Assembly: GCA_017473085.1 (NCBI GenBank)
Contig: JAFUNF010000006.1
Span: 62,001 to 126,000 of the forward strand
Length of the DNA: 64,000 nucleotides
Reading direction: 5' to 3'
Origin: Clostridia bacterium
GTDB taxonomy: Bacteria; Bacillota; Clostridia; Oscillospirales; CAG-272
Made by a program: the position numbers and the translations under genes. A model generated the notes under the pieces. That model was not told the DNA's origin, did not search any database, and was given only the letters and a program-made list of their open reading frames with translations. Below, one piece after another: positions 40,781 through 49,048 of the stretch (positions are counted from its first letter, which is position 1; the number at the start of each line of letters is the position of its first letter).

Positions 40781-41876
40781 TTTCTTTGAGATACGCGTTA
40801 ATAAACTCATCAATATCACCATCCATTACAGCTTGTATATTTCCGTCCTCGTAGCCCGTTCTTGTGTCCTTTACCAAGGTATATGGCATAAACACGTAGG
40901 ACCTTATTTGAGAACCCCATTCAATATTTGTTTTGTTGCCCTTAATATCCTCAATTTTGTCAAGCTTTTCACGTTCTTTAATTTCCATTAGCTTTGATTT
41001 AAGCATTTTAAGAGCAGTTTCCTTATTTTGAAGCTGGCTTCTTTCAGTTTGACAACCAACGACAATCCCAGTAGGAATATGCATAATTCTGATTGCTGAA
41101 TCAGTTTTGTTTACGTGCTGACCACCGGCACCTGAGGAGCGGTGTGCAGTAATCTCCAAATCCTCGTCTCTTAGCTCAATTGAGTTGTCATCATCAAATT
41201 CAGGCATAACCTCAACTGAAGCAAAGGATGTATGCCTACGTCCTGAGGAGTCAAAGGGAGAAACTCTAACGAGTCTGTGAACTCCATTTTCACTCTTTAA
41301 ATATCCATAAGCATTAAGTCCCTCAACTAAAATAGTTGCACTCTTAAGACCAGCCTCTTCACCGTCAAGCCAATCTAAAAGCTTTACGTTATAGCCATGC
41401 TTTTCGCCCCATCTTGTGTATAAACGATAGAGCATAAGTGCCCAGTCCTGTGCCTCGGTGCCACCTGCACCTGGGTGGAAGGAAATTATAGCATTGTTTT
41501 TATCATACTCACCAGAGAGTAAAACCTGAATACGTTGCCTTTCCTCTTCCTTATAAATAGCTCTTTGGTCCTCTAAAATTTCCTCAGTTAGACTTTCGTC
41601 GTTTTCCTCAATAGCCATTTCAATTAAAATAATAGTATCCTCAAGCTTAGTAGCTAAAGCCTCGTAGCCTTCAATTTTAGCCTTCATTTGCTTGATTTTT
41701 TGTAGTGTTTTAGTTGAGTTGTCTTGGTTAGACCAAAAATCAGGCTCAAAGGTAGTTTTTTCAAGCTCTGCTGACTCAGTCCTTAACTCCTCAATTCTCA
41801 AGGCAGTTCCAAGCTCCTTTACGTTTTCACGAAAGGCGATAAGCTCGTGCCTTGCATTTTCAAGTGCGATAATCAA
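40767..41876 (-). CDS. prfB: Peptide chain release factor 2 (no programmed frameshift)
   Basis: A 369-residue class I release factor that reads UGA and UAA. The SPF anticodon-like motif (VSPFDSSGRRHTSFASVEV) and the catalytic GGQ loop (SSGAGGQHVNKTDSAIRI) are present. The likely start is TTG 41876, eight bases after GGAGG. The ATG at 41924 gives a longer N terminus that contains this Shine-Dalgarno site. The N-terminal frame is continuous through the region where most prfB genes carry an in-frame TGA and +1 shift. It is separated from secA, unlike in Bacillus. Confidence 0.93.
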   Translation of the reverse strand: MIIALENARHELIAFRENVKELGTALRIEELRTESAELEKTTFEPDFWSNQDNSTKTLQKIKQMKAKIEGYEALATKLEDTIILIEMAIEENDESLTEEILEDQRAIYKEEERQRIQVLLSGEYDKNNAIISFHPGAGGTEAQDWALMLYRLYTRWGEKHGYNVKLLDWLDGEEAGLKSATILVEGLNAYGYLKSENGVHRLVRVSPFDSSGRRHTSFASVEVMPEFDDDNSIELRDEDLEITAHRSSGAGGQHVNKTDSAIRIMHIPTGIVVGCQTERSQLQNKETALKMLKSKLMEIKEREKLDKIEDIKGNKTNIEWGSQIRSYVFMPYTLVKDTRTGYEDGNIQAVMDGDIDEFINAYLKENANK

Positions 41877-41971
41877 GGAAGCATCCTCCAAATAATGTAA
41901 AATATCTTTTAAATAGTATATCATAAAGAAACGGAAAAAACAAATATTTTTTATTAAAAATAGGATATTTA

Positions 41972-42000
41972 TTGATTTTAATTAGTTTTCGTGCTAAAAT
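41972..42000 (+). promoter_or_regulatory. Promoter of the DUF3006 gene
   Basis: TTGATT, 17 bases, TAAAAT; AAGAGGTGAG precedes the ATG at 42021. Confidence 0.65.
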
Positions 42001-42020
42001 ACAATAAAGAGGTGAGCAAA

Positions 42021-42284
42021 ATGAGGTTTGTTTTAGATTCAATAGCGGAAAATCAAAGGGGCGAAAGAATAGCAACCTTTGAATGTGGCGAGAAAATGAT
42101 TAGCATAAACGAAAATGATATGCCGAATGGCTTTATTGATACATTAATAAGCAGTGCTATAGTTGAAGCAGAGCTTATAGACGGAAAGATGGTTAATCCT
42201 GTAATTCTTGAAAAGGAAACAAAGGACAAAAAAGCTGAAATGCGTTCAATACTCAATAGATTAAGAAATAGGAATAAAAAATAA
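42021..42284 (+). CDS. DUF3006-like small protein
   Basis: 87 residues. The sequence MRFVLDSIAENQRGERIATFE, then SINENDMPNGFIDTL, resembles DUF3006, a short beta-rich protein family of unknown function. Its tail is basic (LNRLRNRNKK). The start is 42021 after an AGAGGTGAG site; ATG 41991 lies inside the promoter. Two bases separate its stop codon from the start of a 41-residue membrane peptide gene. Confidence 0.75.
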   Translation: MRFVLDSIAENQRGERIATFECGEKMISINENDMPNGFIDTLISSAIVEAELIDGKMVNPVILEKETKDKKAEMRSILNRLRNRNKK

Positions 42285-42286
42285 AC

Positions 42287-42412
42287 ATGAAAGCTAAGAA
42301 TATTAAAAAAAGGAAAAAGCCGATCTTAACAATTTGTGCTATTTTAGCCGTTATCGTATCAATTGCCACCTATGTAATTTTATTACTACACAACGTTTAT
42401 AATGTCATATAA
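42287..42412 (+). CDS. 41-residue single-pass membrane peptide
   Basis: This small frame codes for a highly basic start, MKAKNIKKRKKP, and a single hydrophobic helix, ILTICAILAVIVSIATYVIL, then LLHNVYNVI. It begins two bases after the DUF3006 stop and ends at the bidirectional terminator, which supports a genuine gene on the same transcript. The ribosome binding site is weak because the DUF3006 3' end supplies only AGGAATAAAAAATAAAC. Function unknown. Confidence 0.55.
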   Translation: MKAKNIKKRKKPILTICAILAVIVSIATYVILLLHNVYNVI

Positions 42413-42445
42413 AAATCCAATGTATCGCTACATTGGATTTTTTCT
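42413..42445. terminator. Bidirectional terminator
   Basis: AAATCCAATGTA-TCGC-TACATTGGATTT with T6 on the plus strand; it overlaps the last bases of the convergent SDR gene. Confidence 0.85.
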
Positions 42446-43178
42446 AACAAAAGGATATTAAAATGGATGTAGGAACAATTTTAGATGCTAAATGAAACAG
42501 CTTCATAGACAGAGAAGGCACACACAAGGCACGCCCCTTGTCGGCACATTTAATAGCTTTTTTTGCTACCTTTTTTGGAGTGATAACAAATCTTTTCTTG
42601 TATTCCTTTACATTCTCAAGAGAAGCGAAAAATGATGTATCAACAGGGCCAGGGCAGACAGCTGTAACAGATGCCCCTTTTTTCTTAAATTCCTTATTTA
42701 AGGCTCTTGATAGACTAATAACATAAGCCTTGCTCGCAGAATACACTGCGAAGCCTGGCTGTGGTGCAAAGCCAGAGCCTGATGCAATTTCAATAACCCT
42801 TGAGCCGTTTACAAGATAAGGCTCAACACATTTTGTTAATCGAGTAAGAGCAATACAATTTAATTCGATTGTTAAGTTAATTCTTTCTTCACTAATTCCA
42901 TCGAAATTACCATTAAAGCCAACACCTGCCGAGCAGACAAGATACATAACCTCAGCATGCTCCCTTTGAAGAGCAAGCTTGAGCATATCAAAGCATTCAT
43001 TTTTTGTTAAATCAAAGGCAAAGGCTCTGACAGTTGTATTTAACTCGCTCTTTAACTCATCTAAGCCCTTTTGCTCAAGAGCGATAAGCCAAAGCTCATC
43101 AAGCCCCTTTTTGTCAAGCTCACGAGCAAGCTCCTTACCAATGCCAGAGGAAGCCCCACTAATAATAGAAATTTTCAT
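42444..43178 (-). CDS. Short-chain dehydrogenase/reductase
   Basis: A 244-residue classical SDR. The cofactor loop is ISGASSGIGKELA (TGxxxGIG-like), the NNAG-equivalent is VCSAGVGFNG, and the catalytic pair Ser and Tyr-x-x-x-Lys is seen as IASGSGFAPQPGFAVYSASKAY near residue 150. The substrate is unknown; relatives act on fatty acyl chains or steroids. It is a minus-strand single gene, divergent from the glycosidase gene. Confidence 0.9.
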   Translation of the reverse strand: MKISIISGASSGIGKELARELDKKGLDELWLIALEQKGLDELKSELNTTVRAFAFDLTKNECFDMLKLALQREHAEVMYLVCSAGVGFNGNFDGISEERINLTIELNCIALTRLTKCVEPYLVNGSRVIEIASGSGFAPQPGFAVYSASKAYVISLSRALNKEFKKKGASVTAVCPGPVDTSFFASLENVKEYKKRFVITPKKVAKKAIKCADKGRALCVPSLSMKLFHLASKIVPTSILISFC

Positions 43179-43246
43179 AAAAACTCCTTAAAGAAATTCT
43201 AATAAAATTTTATCATTAAATTTTCTCATAGTCAAGGTTATTTTAC

Positions 43247-43275
43247 TTGAAATAAGGTGTCAGTTATGATAAAAT
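43247..43275 (+). promoter_or_regulatory. Promoter of the GH151-like gene
   Basis: TTGAAA, 17 bases, TAAAAT; then AAAAGGAG before the ATG at 43307. Confidence 0.7.
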
Positions 43276-43306
43276 AATAAAAAAGCAACGAAAAGGAGAA
43301 TTTGAT

Positions 43307-45229
43307 ATGAAATGTGTTCATCTTGATTTTCACACGAGCCCAGATATTGAAGGCATAGGCTCTCAATTCAATAAAGAAGAATTTGCAAATACACTAAAGG
43401 AAGCTCACGTTGACTTAATCACTGTTTTTGCAAAATGTCATCATGGATATTGCTACTATCCAACAAAGGTTGATAAAATGCACCCTCACCTAAAGTTCAA
43501 TTTGTTAAAGGAACAAATTGAGGCTTGTCATAGTGTAGGAATTAAAGCTCCAATTTACATAACAATGGGCTGGAGCAAGCGAGATGCAGATGAGCATCCA
43601 GAATGGCACCACAAGGATTTTTGGACTAAGGAGCCAATCTATTTTGGAAGTAAGCCAAATGACAATCTCGACGAGCCAATTTATGATTGCACATGGACAA
43701 CCCTTTGTCCTGTCGGTGATTATAAAAATCAGCTTGTTGCTATTACCAAGGAAATATGCGAAATGTTTGATGTTTCCGATGGTGTGTTTTATGATATTTG
43801 CTTTGTACGAGATGCTTGCGTTTGCGATAGCTGTGTAAAGGGCATGAAGGAAATGGGCTTGAATCCAGAAAAATATGAGGATGCACAAGCATATTATCGC
43901 ATTAAGCGTTTAGAGCTTATGAAGGAATTAAACGAGCTTGTTCGTAGCTATTCCAAGGATGCTCCTGTTTTCTACAATGGTGGTGCAGATATGAACAGAC
44001 CTGAATACCATCCATTACAAGACCATTACGAGCTCGAGGATTTACCAACTGCTTGGGGAGGCTATGACCCTATGCCTATTCGTGCGAAAAGCTTTGAGAA
44101 ATATGGCAAGCTTTTCCTTGGTATGACGGGAAAATTCCATCATGCTTGGGGAGAATTTGGTGGCTTCAAGAATAAGGATGCTCTAAAATACGAGCTTGCG
44201 GATATGGTAAGCTTAGGTGCATCAATGTCAGTTGGCGACCATTTACACCCTAATGGTAAAATTGACAAGAGCACATATAATATTATAGGTCACGCTTTTC
44301 GTTATGTCGATAGCATTAGCGAATACGCAGAGAATACAAGTGCATATACAGACCTTGCAATTTGGATAAGTCATAACAGCGCAAGCGACCTTGGTTGCTC
44401 AAAGCTTTTACAAATAATGCATCTTGAATATGACGTAATTACAGATGGACAGAGTCTGTCTAAATACCAATGTGTAATTCTTCCTGATAAAGTTAAGTTA
44501 ACACAACAGGACAAAAAGGACTTATTTGCATATACTCAAAATGGTGGAAAAATTATTTGTAGCTATGAAAGTGTATTTGATGAGCTTGGAATTACTAAGC
44601 TTGAAAAGTCAAGTGCCGATAGGGACTATATCAGATGTGAAATTGATGAGGTTGTAACCCCGTTTTTGTCTTATTCAAGTGCCTATAAGGTAAAGTGCGA
44701 TGGAGAAGTGCTTGCAAGAGTTTATGAGCCATATTTTAATCGCACACGCCGTCATTTCTGTGGACACAAAAATACACCATTCAAGGATAACTGCGAAGAT
44801 TATCCTGCACTTGTAAGAAAAGGCAACGTTTTATATTTTGCACATCCGATATTTGAGGCTTACGATGCATCTGGTAACTATATTTTACAAAAATACTTAA
44901 TCAAGGCAATTGAATCTATATACGACAAACAGCTTAAGGTTGAAAACTTCTATTCCTGTGGTAGAGTAAGGCTAAGAAAGAGCAATGACAAGAATTTTTA
45001 CGCACTTCATATTCTTTATGCACCACCTGTAAACAGAGGAAACGTGTGCTTGCTCGAGGATTTTCCATTAGTAAACAATATTAAGGTAACAATCAGGCTT
45101 GATAATAAGATAAAATCAATAAGATCAGCACCTGATGGAGAGCAAATTGCCTTTACACAAATAGGTAATGAAGTTTCATTTACAGTCGATAATCTTAGAC
45201 TGCACAAGCTAATTGTAATAGAATATTAA
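43307..45229 (+). CDS. Glycoside hydrolase, GHL6/GH151 type (putative alpha-L-fucosidase)
   Basis: 640 residues, no signal peptide, so probably intracellular. The N-terminal TIM barrel has the GHL6 pattern: HLDFHTSPDIEGIGSQFNKE, VFAKCHHGYCYYPTKVDKMH, then IPVYIS-like IKAPIYITMGW and GVFYDICFVRDACVCDSC. A beta-galactosidase trimerisation-like domain follows (SDLGCSKLLQIMHLEYDVITDGQ, CVILPDKVKLTQQDKKDL), then a beta domain. The family includes GH151 alpha-L-fucosidases, so fucose release is the best guess, consistent with fucU in the window. A beta-galactosidase-like activity is an alternative. Confidence 0.7.
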   Translation: MKCVHLDFHTSPDIEGIGSQFNKEEFANTLKEAHVDLITVFAKCHHGYCYYPTKVDKMHPHLKFNLLKEQIEACHSVGIKAPIYITMGWSKRDADEHPEWHHKDFWTKEPIYFGSKPNDNLDEPIYDCTWTTLCPVGDYKNQLVAITKEICEMFDVSDGVFYDICFVRDACVCDSCVKGMKEMGLNPEKYEDAQAYYRIKRLELMKELNELVRSYSKDAPVFYNGGADMNRPEYHPLQDHYELEDLPTAWGGYDPMPIRAKSFEKYGKLFLGMTGKFHHAWGEFGGFKNKDALKYELADMVSLGASMSVGDHLHPNGKIDKSTYNIIGHAFRYVDSISEYAENTSAYTDLAIWISHNSASDLGCSKLLQIMHLEYDVITDGQSLSKYQCVILPDKVKLTQQDKKDLFAYTQNGGKIICSYESVFDELGITKLEKSSADRDYIRCEIDEVVTPFLSYSSAYKVKCDGEVLARVYEPYFNRTRRHFCGHKNTPFKDNCEDYPALVRKGNVLYFAHPIFEAYDASGNYILQKYLIKAIESIYDKQLKVENFYSCGRVRLRKSNDKNFYALHILYAPPVNRGNVCLLEDFPLVNNIKVTIRLDNKIKSIRSAPDGEQIAFTQIGNEVSFTVDNLRLHKLIVIEY

Positions 45230-45261
45230 TGTAAAATTTTTGTAATTGACAACAAATACTA

Positions 45262-45290
45262 TTGACTTTTAATATGGTTTGTGTTAGAAT
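45262..45290 (+). promoter_or_regulatory. Promoter of the small lipoprotein gene
   Basis: TTGACT, 17 bases, TAGAAT; AAAAAGGAG precedes the ATG at 45327. Confidence 0.65.
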
Positions 45291-45326
45291 TTTATTACAA
45301 AAAATTATTCAAAAAGGAGAAAATCA

Positions 45327-45800
45327 ATGAAAAACACAGTTAAGGTTCTATCAATCGTTCTTGTTTTGGTGATGGCAGTTGGTATGCTCGTTTCTTGCGC
45401 AGCTTCTACCTTCCCAGCAATCAAGTCTCGCTTTGAAAATGCAGGCTACACTGTTGATGCTGAAGAGGCTACAACTGGTGAGATCGAAACTGAAGAGGGT
45501 GTAATCACTTACACAATTCACACAATCACTCTCAAGCAAGAAGAGTCTGAGGGAGAAGGATCAATCGGTGACATTATAGGTGGTTTTATTGATAGTGGTG
45601 TGTCCGCTTTGCAAACAGTTATTGTATGGGAATTTGGTTCTGACGAAGAGCTTACAAAGGCTATCGCTGAAGAGTACCAAGATAACGAGGACTTCCAAGA
45701 TGTTATCGCTGACCTTCAAAACAGTGACTATGTAAATGGTAACTGCTTCATGGTTCCTAACATCAACCCAGATGCTATTGATTTGTTCAAAGGCAACTAA
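45327..45800 (+). CDS. Small lipoprotein, unknown
   Basis: 157 residues with a lipoprotein signal: MKNTVKVLS, a hydrophobic core and the lipobox LVSC near residue 24. The rest is acidic (many Glu, Asp), with a glycine-rich mid part GEGSIGDIIGGFIDSGVSAL. No family is recognised. Compared with neighbours it uses GAG, GAC and ATC more often, which hints at higher expression or different codon selection. It is a single-gene unit with a promoter and terminator. Confidence 0.75.
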   Translation: MKNTVKVLSIVLVLVMAVGMLVSCAASTFPAIKSRFENAGYTVDAEEATTGEIETEEGVITYTIHTITLKQEESEGEGSIGDIIGGFIDSGVSALQTVIVWEFGSDEELTKAIAEEYQDNEDFQDVIADLQNSDYVNGNCFMVPNINPDAIDLFKGN

Positions 45801-45801
45801 T

Positions 45802-45827
45802 AAAAAAGGGCTACAAGCCCTTTTTTT
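45802..45827 (+). terminator. Terminator after the lipoprotein gene
   Basis: AAAGGGCT-ACA-AGCCCTTT with seven T; just downstream of the stop codon. Confidence 0.85.
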
Positions 45828-45833
45828 AAGCAC

Positions 45834-45864
45834 AAAAAAAAGCCTGTTGCACTCTGCAACAGGC
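45834..45864 (-). terminator. Terminator after the DUF4956 gene
   Basis: GCCTGTTGCA-CTC-TGCAACAGGC; the run of A on the plus strand gives the T tract on the minus strand. It closes the VTC-DUF4956 unit. Confidence 0.85.
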
Positions 45865-45872
45865 ATTTTAAA

Positions 45873-46580
45873 TTATAGCTCTTCTGGGTTAGAAATGATT
45901 CTTGAACAAACAACGTCAAGGTTTGCATTTTTAACTCTTATTTCATCAATGAACTTCTTTTCATCCTTGATATCCTTCAAATGAATATCATAGGTAAGCT
46001 GAAAGATTGTTCCAAGGTTCTTAAGCTTAACCTTGATAAGTGTGTTCTTAACTGTATATTTTTCGAAAATTTCATCAAATATGTCTGTGTAGTCAAGCTC
46101 CTCAGGGATTGATACCTTAAGAGTCCTACGCTTTGAGCTTGATTCACCGAAGTGAGTAAGAGAGAAGATTATAATCATACCTTCAATAAGAACAACAAGA
46201 ATAATTGCTATGTAAATATATCCAAGCCCCGTCGTAAGTCCAGTAGCCATCGAAAGGAAGATTTGTGTAATTTCCTTAGCTGAGCCTTGTGCAGAACGGA
46301 ATCTTGTAAGAGCAAATACGCCACCAACTGCAACAGCGGCACCGATGCTACCACTAACTAACATAATGAGAACGCATACAATTGGAGGGAGGATAGCAAT
46401 TGCAACAACTAATGTTTTTGAAAATTGATTTTTGTACATATAGCAGAAGGCAGCGATTAAACCTAAAGCTAAAGCAACTCCTAAGCATGTAAAGAACATC
46501 CAAGGCTCGATAACAGTGTATTTGTCGCCTGTTTGAATGTCGAATTCTTGTTTAAAAATACTATTAACAACGAAATCCAT
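45873..46580 (-). CDS. DUF4956 membrane protein
   Basis: 235 residues with about four membrane segments, a central conserved stretch SGSIGAAVAVGGVFALTRFRSAQGSAKEI and a soluble C-terminal domain. The family is found with VTC-type polyphosphate polymerase domains, as here: its start is 17 bases after the upstream VTC gene. It is probably the membrane partner that handles or exports the polymer. Direct function is unproven. Confidence 0.88.
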   Translation of the reverse strand: MDFVVNSIFKQEFDIQTGDKYTVIEPWMFFTCLGVALALGLIAAFCYMYKNQFSKTLVVAIAILPPIVCVLIMLVSGSIGAAVAVGGVFALTRFRSAQGSAKEITQIFLSMATGLTTGLGYIYIAIILVVLIEGMIIIFSLTHFGESSSKRRTLKVSIPEELDYTDIFDEIFEKYTVKNTLIKVKLKNLGTIFQLTYDIHLKDIKDEKKFIDEIRVKNANLDVVCSRIISNPEEL

Positions 46581-46597
46581 AAATAACTCCTTAAATT

Positions 46598-47389
46598 TTA
46601 ATTTTCTGTTTTGTTTGCTTGCATAATTAATCTTGGATTACCAGTTATAGCTACTGGTCTATTTAGCTTGCGTGCAAGCATTGTTTTGTAGGCGGTACCC
46701 ACTTTTGAAAATGAGGACGAATAGATCTTTTGCTCCGAAAGAAGAGTGGCAAGCCATAAAGGTACAGTATTCGGAACCTTGATTTCCATAATAGTGTAGC
46801 CGTCTGGTAAAAGCTGTTCACCATACGATCCGAGCCTCAAATCTAAGTCGTAGTCACGCCATGTGAGATTTTTATCAAAAGTTATTCTTATATCGTTAGT
46901 TTCTTTGTAAAAAAACGCACAACGGTCGTATGAAATATAAAATTTTGGGCAAAGCCCTTTATAAAGACTGAGCAAATATTCAATTTCCTTAAGAATTTGA
47001 GTTTTATCGGGGTCTTTACTTGTGTCGTTAGACTTACCGTTATTTTCTCCGATTGAGGCTACATAATCAATAGCTTCGGTATAAGGAAGATGAATTCTTC
47101 GTTTGTAAACCACCTTGTTAAATTTGCGTTTAACCTCTAAAAAGGAAACTGTATTATCAGTAGGTACTCCATAAGTCCTCAATCTTACCTTTTCCTTAAA
47201 AACAGGCTTATCAATTGATCTCTGAATAAGAAGATAATCGGGGGTGTCATAATATATGTTGCAAATAGTGGTTTCGCCATACTTATCAGGGATAAAATGC
47301 TTGTTAATCTCTTTCCTTACGGCTTCATATTGCTCAGGGTTCAAAAGAAACTTTTTTTCATATCGCTTAAAGGTAACACCAAAAGCCAT
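46598..47389 (-). CDS. VTC-domain polyphosphate polymerase
   Basis: About 263 residues from ATG 47389, which follows GGGGGGA; the frame upstream to 47503 has no site. The VTC tunnel-fold elements are visible: RYEKKFLLNPEQYEAVRKEI, CNIYYDTPDYLLIQRS, EKVRLRTYG, FLEVKRKF and a late YTIMEIKVPNTVP. These lysines and arginines line the phosphate channel in the yeast VTC4 catalytic domain. It probably makes polyphosphate from ATP, or acts on another triphosphate substrate, with the DUF4956 membrane protein encoded next. Confidence 0.85.
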   Translation of the reverse strand: MAFGVTFKRYEKKFLLNPEQYEAVRKEINKHFIPDKYGETTICNIYYDTPDYLLIQRSIDKPVFKEKVRLRTYGVPTDNTVSFLEVKRKFNKVVYKRRIHLPYTEAIDYVASIGENNGKSNDTSKDPDKTQILKEIEYLLSLYKGLCPKFYISYDRCAFFYKETNDIRITFDKNLTWRDYDLDLRLGSYGEQLLPDGYTIMEIKVPNTVPLWLATLLSEQKIYSSSFSKVGTAYKTMLARKLNRPVAITGNPRLIMQANKTEN

Positions 47390-47551
47390 CAAAATCCCCC
47401 CTTTTACCTTTATATGATACCATCTTTTGTTTAAATTGTCAATGAATATATCAAAAAATACGTATAATTTGCTTAAAATATATAAAACTATTAGCTTGGT
47501 CATATTTTATCAACCAATATCAAAATAATCCTTAAATTTTTTCTCGAAATA

Positions 47552-47579
47552 TTGACATTAAAAAGCAAAGTGATATAAT
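47552..47579 (+). promoter_or_regulatory. Consensus promoter of the DUF2974 leader transcript
   Basis: TTGACA (47552-47557), 16 bases, TATAAT (47574-47579). It would start a 5' leader of about 175 bases. Confidence 0.85.
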
Positions 47580-47585
47580 ATAAGT

Positions 47586-47761
47586 GGGAGAAAAGGAAGA
47601 TATTTCATAATATTTCTAAGAAAAGAATTCTGAATTTAAGTATCCTACGAGGTGTAATTGCCTTGAAATTCAACGCTTGCGTATTTAGCAAACGCAAATT
47701 TCTTTCGTTTGTAAACAGAGTTCTTTTTTAGAATTCTGTTTTATTTTTTAAGGAGGGCATT
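47586..47761 (+). promoter_or_regulatory. Candidate attenuation leader (riboswitch-like) of the DUF2974 gene
   Basis: A long untranslated leader. The 3' end is an intrinsic terminator: AACAGAGTTCT (47714-47724) pairs with AGAATTCTGTT (47730-47740), loop T5, followed by a T-rich tract, directly before AAGGAGG and the ATG. An early segment, AAAAGAATTCTG (47621-47632), can pair over 12 contiguous bases, one G-T, with CAGAGTTCTTTT (47716-47727), which would abolish the terminator. The intervening 80 bases contain competing hairpins (TTGCG...CGCAA and CAAACG...CGTTTG). I do not recognise a known riboswitch class. Confidence 0.65.
47713..47749 (+). terminator. Terminator in the DUF2974 leader
   Basis: The 12-bp hairpin described for the leader, with nine mostly T bases before the Shine-Dalgarno sequence. 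It stands between promoter and gene, so it must be read through or switched for expression. Confidence 0.75.
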
Positions 47762-48964
47762 ATGGCAAATTTATTAGATTATGTTAAGTGGCGTGGAGAC
47801 ATTCCTTTTTCTGCTATGCCCTTAAATGAGGTTGATGCTTTAATTTTTTCAGAGCTTTGCTATGCACCATATGAAGAGGTAATTACCGAGGAAATGCTAT
47901 GCACAGGTATGACTATTAGCACACTCTGTGAAAAATTCTTCAATAAAAATACTAAAAAAAGCATAGGGGCTATATTACCAACTGACCAAATTCTTGGACT
48001 TTTCAAGGCAATTTCCCAAACTGTACGCTTTAAGGATGTTTTGGTAAGAGGCTATGTTAATGAAATTGATACCAAGGAAGAAAAGCAATTTTGTGCTATG
48101 TGCTTTGATATGTGTGATGATTCAACATACGTTGTTTATAGCGGGACTGACGACACAATTGTAGGCTGGAAGGAAAGCTTAAATATGGCTGTTTTTACCC
48201 CAATTCCGTCTCAGCTTCGCTCAGTTGAATATTTGAAGCAGGTTAGTGGTTGCTCAGGAAAAAAATTATACTTAGGTGGTCACTCGAAGGGTGGAAATCT
48301 TGCTGTGTATGCATCAATAATGTCAAGCAAGTGCATACAAGACAGAATTGTAGCTGTCTATAGCTTTGACGGACCGGGATTTCAGCCCTCGTTTATCCAA
48401 AAGTATGAAAAGACTGAAATTCACGATAAAATTTTAAAGATATTACCACAGGAAGCCTTTGTTGGTGCTATATTTGAGCCCGCAGGCGATGTAAAATTTA
48501 TTAAAAGTAATGCAAAGGGCTTGTATCAACACGATGGATTTACCTGGGAGCTTGAGGGCTGTAGGTTTATAGAATCTGGTGGACCTGACAAATCTTCAAA
48601 GGATTTCCACGACTTTTTAAAAAATTGGTATGCAAGAATACAGGATTGCGAAAAAGCAGAGTTTATCGAGGCAGTTTACAAGCTTTTAACTGTTAATTCC
48701 TCTGAAACCTTAACAGATATTGCTTCTGATAAATTTAAGTTCATTAAGGGAATATTGAAAACTGATGATGAATCTAAAAAGGTATTTTTAAGGGTAATTA
48801 AAGACTTTATAAAGGAAAGATATTTTAAAACAAATAAGCAAAAGACCAACGCAAAGTCTCTCGATAAAACTAACAAAAATCAAAAAACAAAAAAGCAAGA
48901 AATTACTAAAAAAGAAAATATACAGGCTAAAACTAATAAAAAAAATAACAAAAAAGGCACATAA
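47762..48964 (+). CDS. DUF2974 (Mbeg1-like) alpha/beta-hydrolase protein
   Basis: 400 residues. The N terminus LLDYVKWRGDIPFSAMPLNEVDALIFSELCYAPYE is the DUF2974 signature, and the nucleophile elbow of an alpha/beta hydrolase is visible as LGGHSKGGNLAVYAS (GHSKG) near residue 176. The C-terminal 60 residues are an extreme lysine/asparagine/glutamine tail. Lipase or esterase activity is likely from the fold; no substrate is known. AAGGAGG precedes the ATG, directly after the leader terminator. Confidence 0.88.
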   Translation: MANLLDYVKWRGDIPFSAMPLNEVDALIFSELCYAPYEEVITEEMLCTGMTISTLCEKFFNKNTKKSIGAILPTDQILGLFKAISQTVRFKDVLVRGYVNEIDTKEEKQFCAMCFDMCDDSTYVVYSGTDDTIVGWKESLNMAVFTPIPSQLRSVEYLKQVSGCSGKKLYLGGHSKGGNLAVYASIMSSKCIQDRIVAVYSFDGPGFQPSFIQKYEKTEIHDKILKILPQEAFVGAIFEPAGDVKFIKSNAKGLYQHDGFTWELEGCRFIESGGPDKSSKDFHDFLKNWYARIQDCEKAEFIEAVYKLLTVNSSETLTDIASDKFKFIKGILKTDDESKKVFLRVIKDFIKERYFKTNKQKTNAKSLDKTNKNQKTKKQEITKKENIQAKTNKKNNKKGT

Positions 48965-49048
48965 GAGCTTTTTTGTTGCAAAAATACTTTTCAAAACAGA
49001 AATAATGTGCTATTATAGTAGTTGAAAAAGAAAATCTGAGGAGTAATG

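Noticed and set aside
41876..41924. ATG at 41924 as prfB start
   Set aside because: The segment contains the Shine-Dalgarno GGAGG for a later TTG, and family alignment fits the shorter N terminus.
47586..47761. T-box or SAM-type riboswitch for the DUF2974 leader
   Set aside because: The T-box antiterminator motif and known aptamer cores are not seen. It is left as an unclassified leader.
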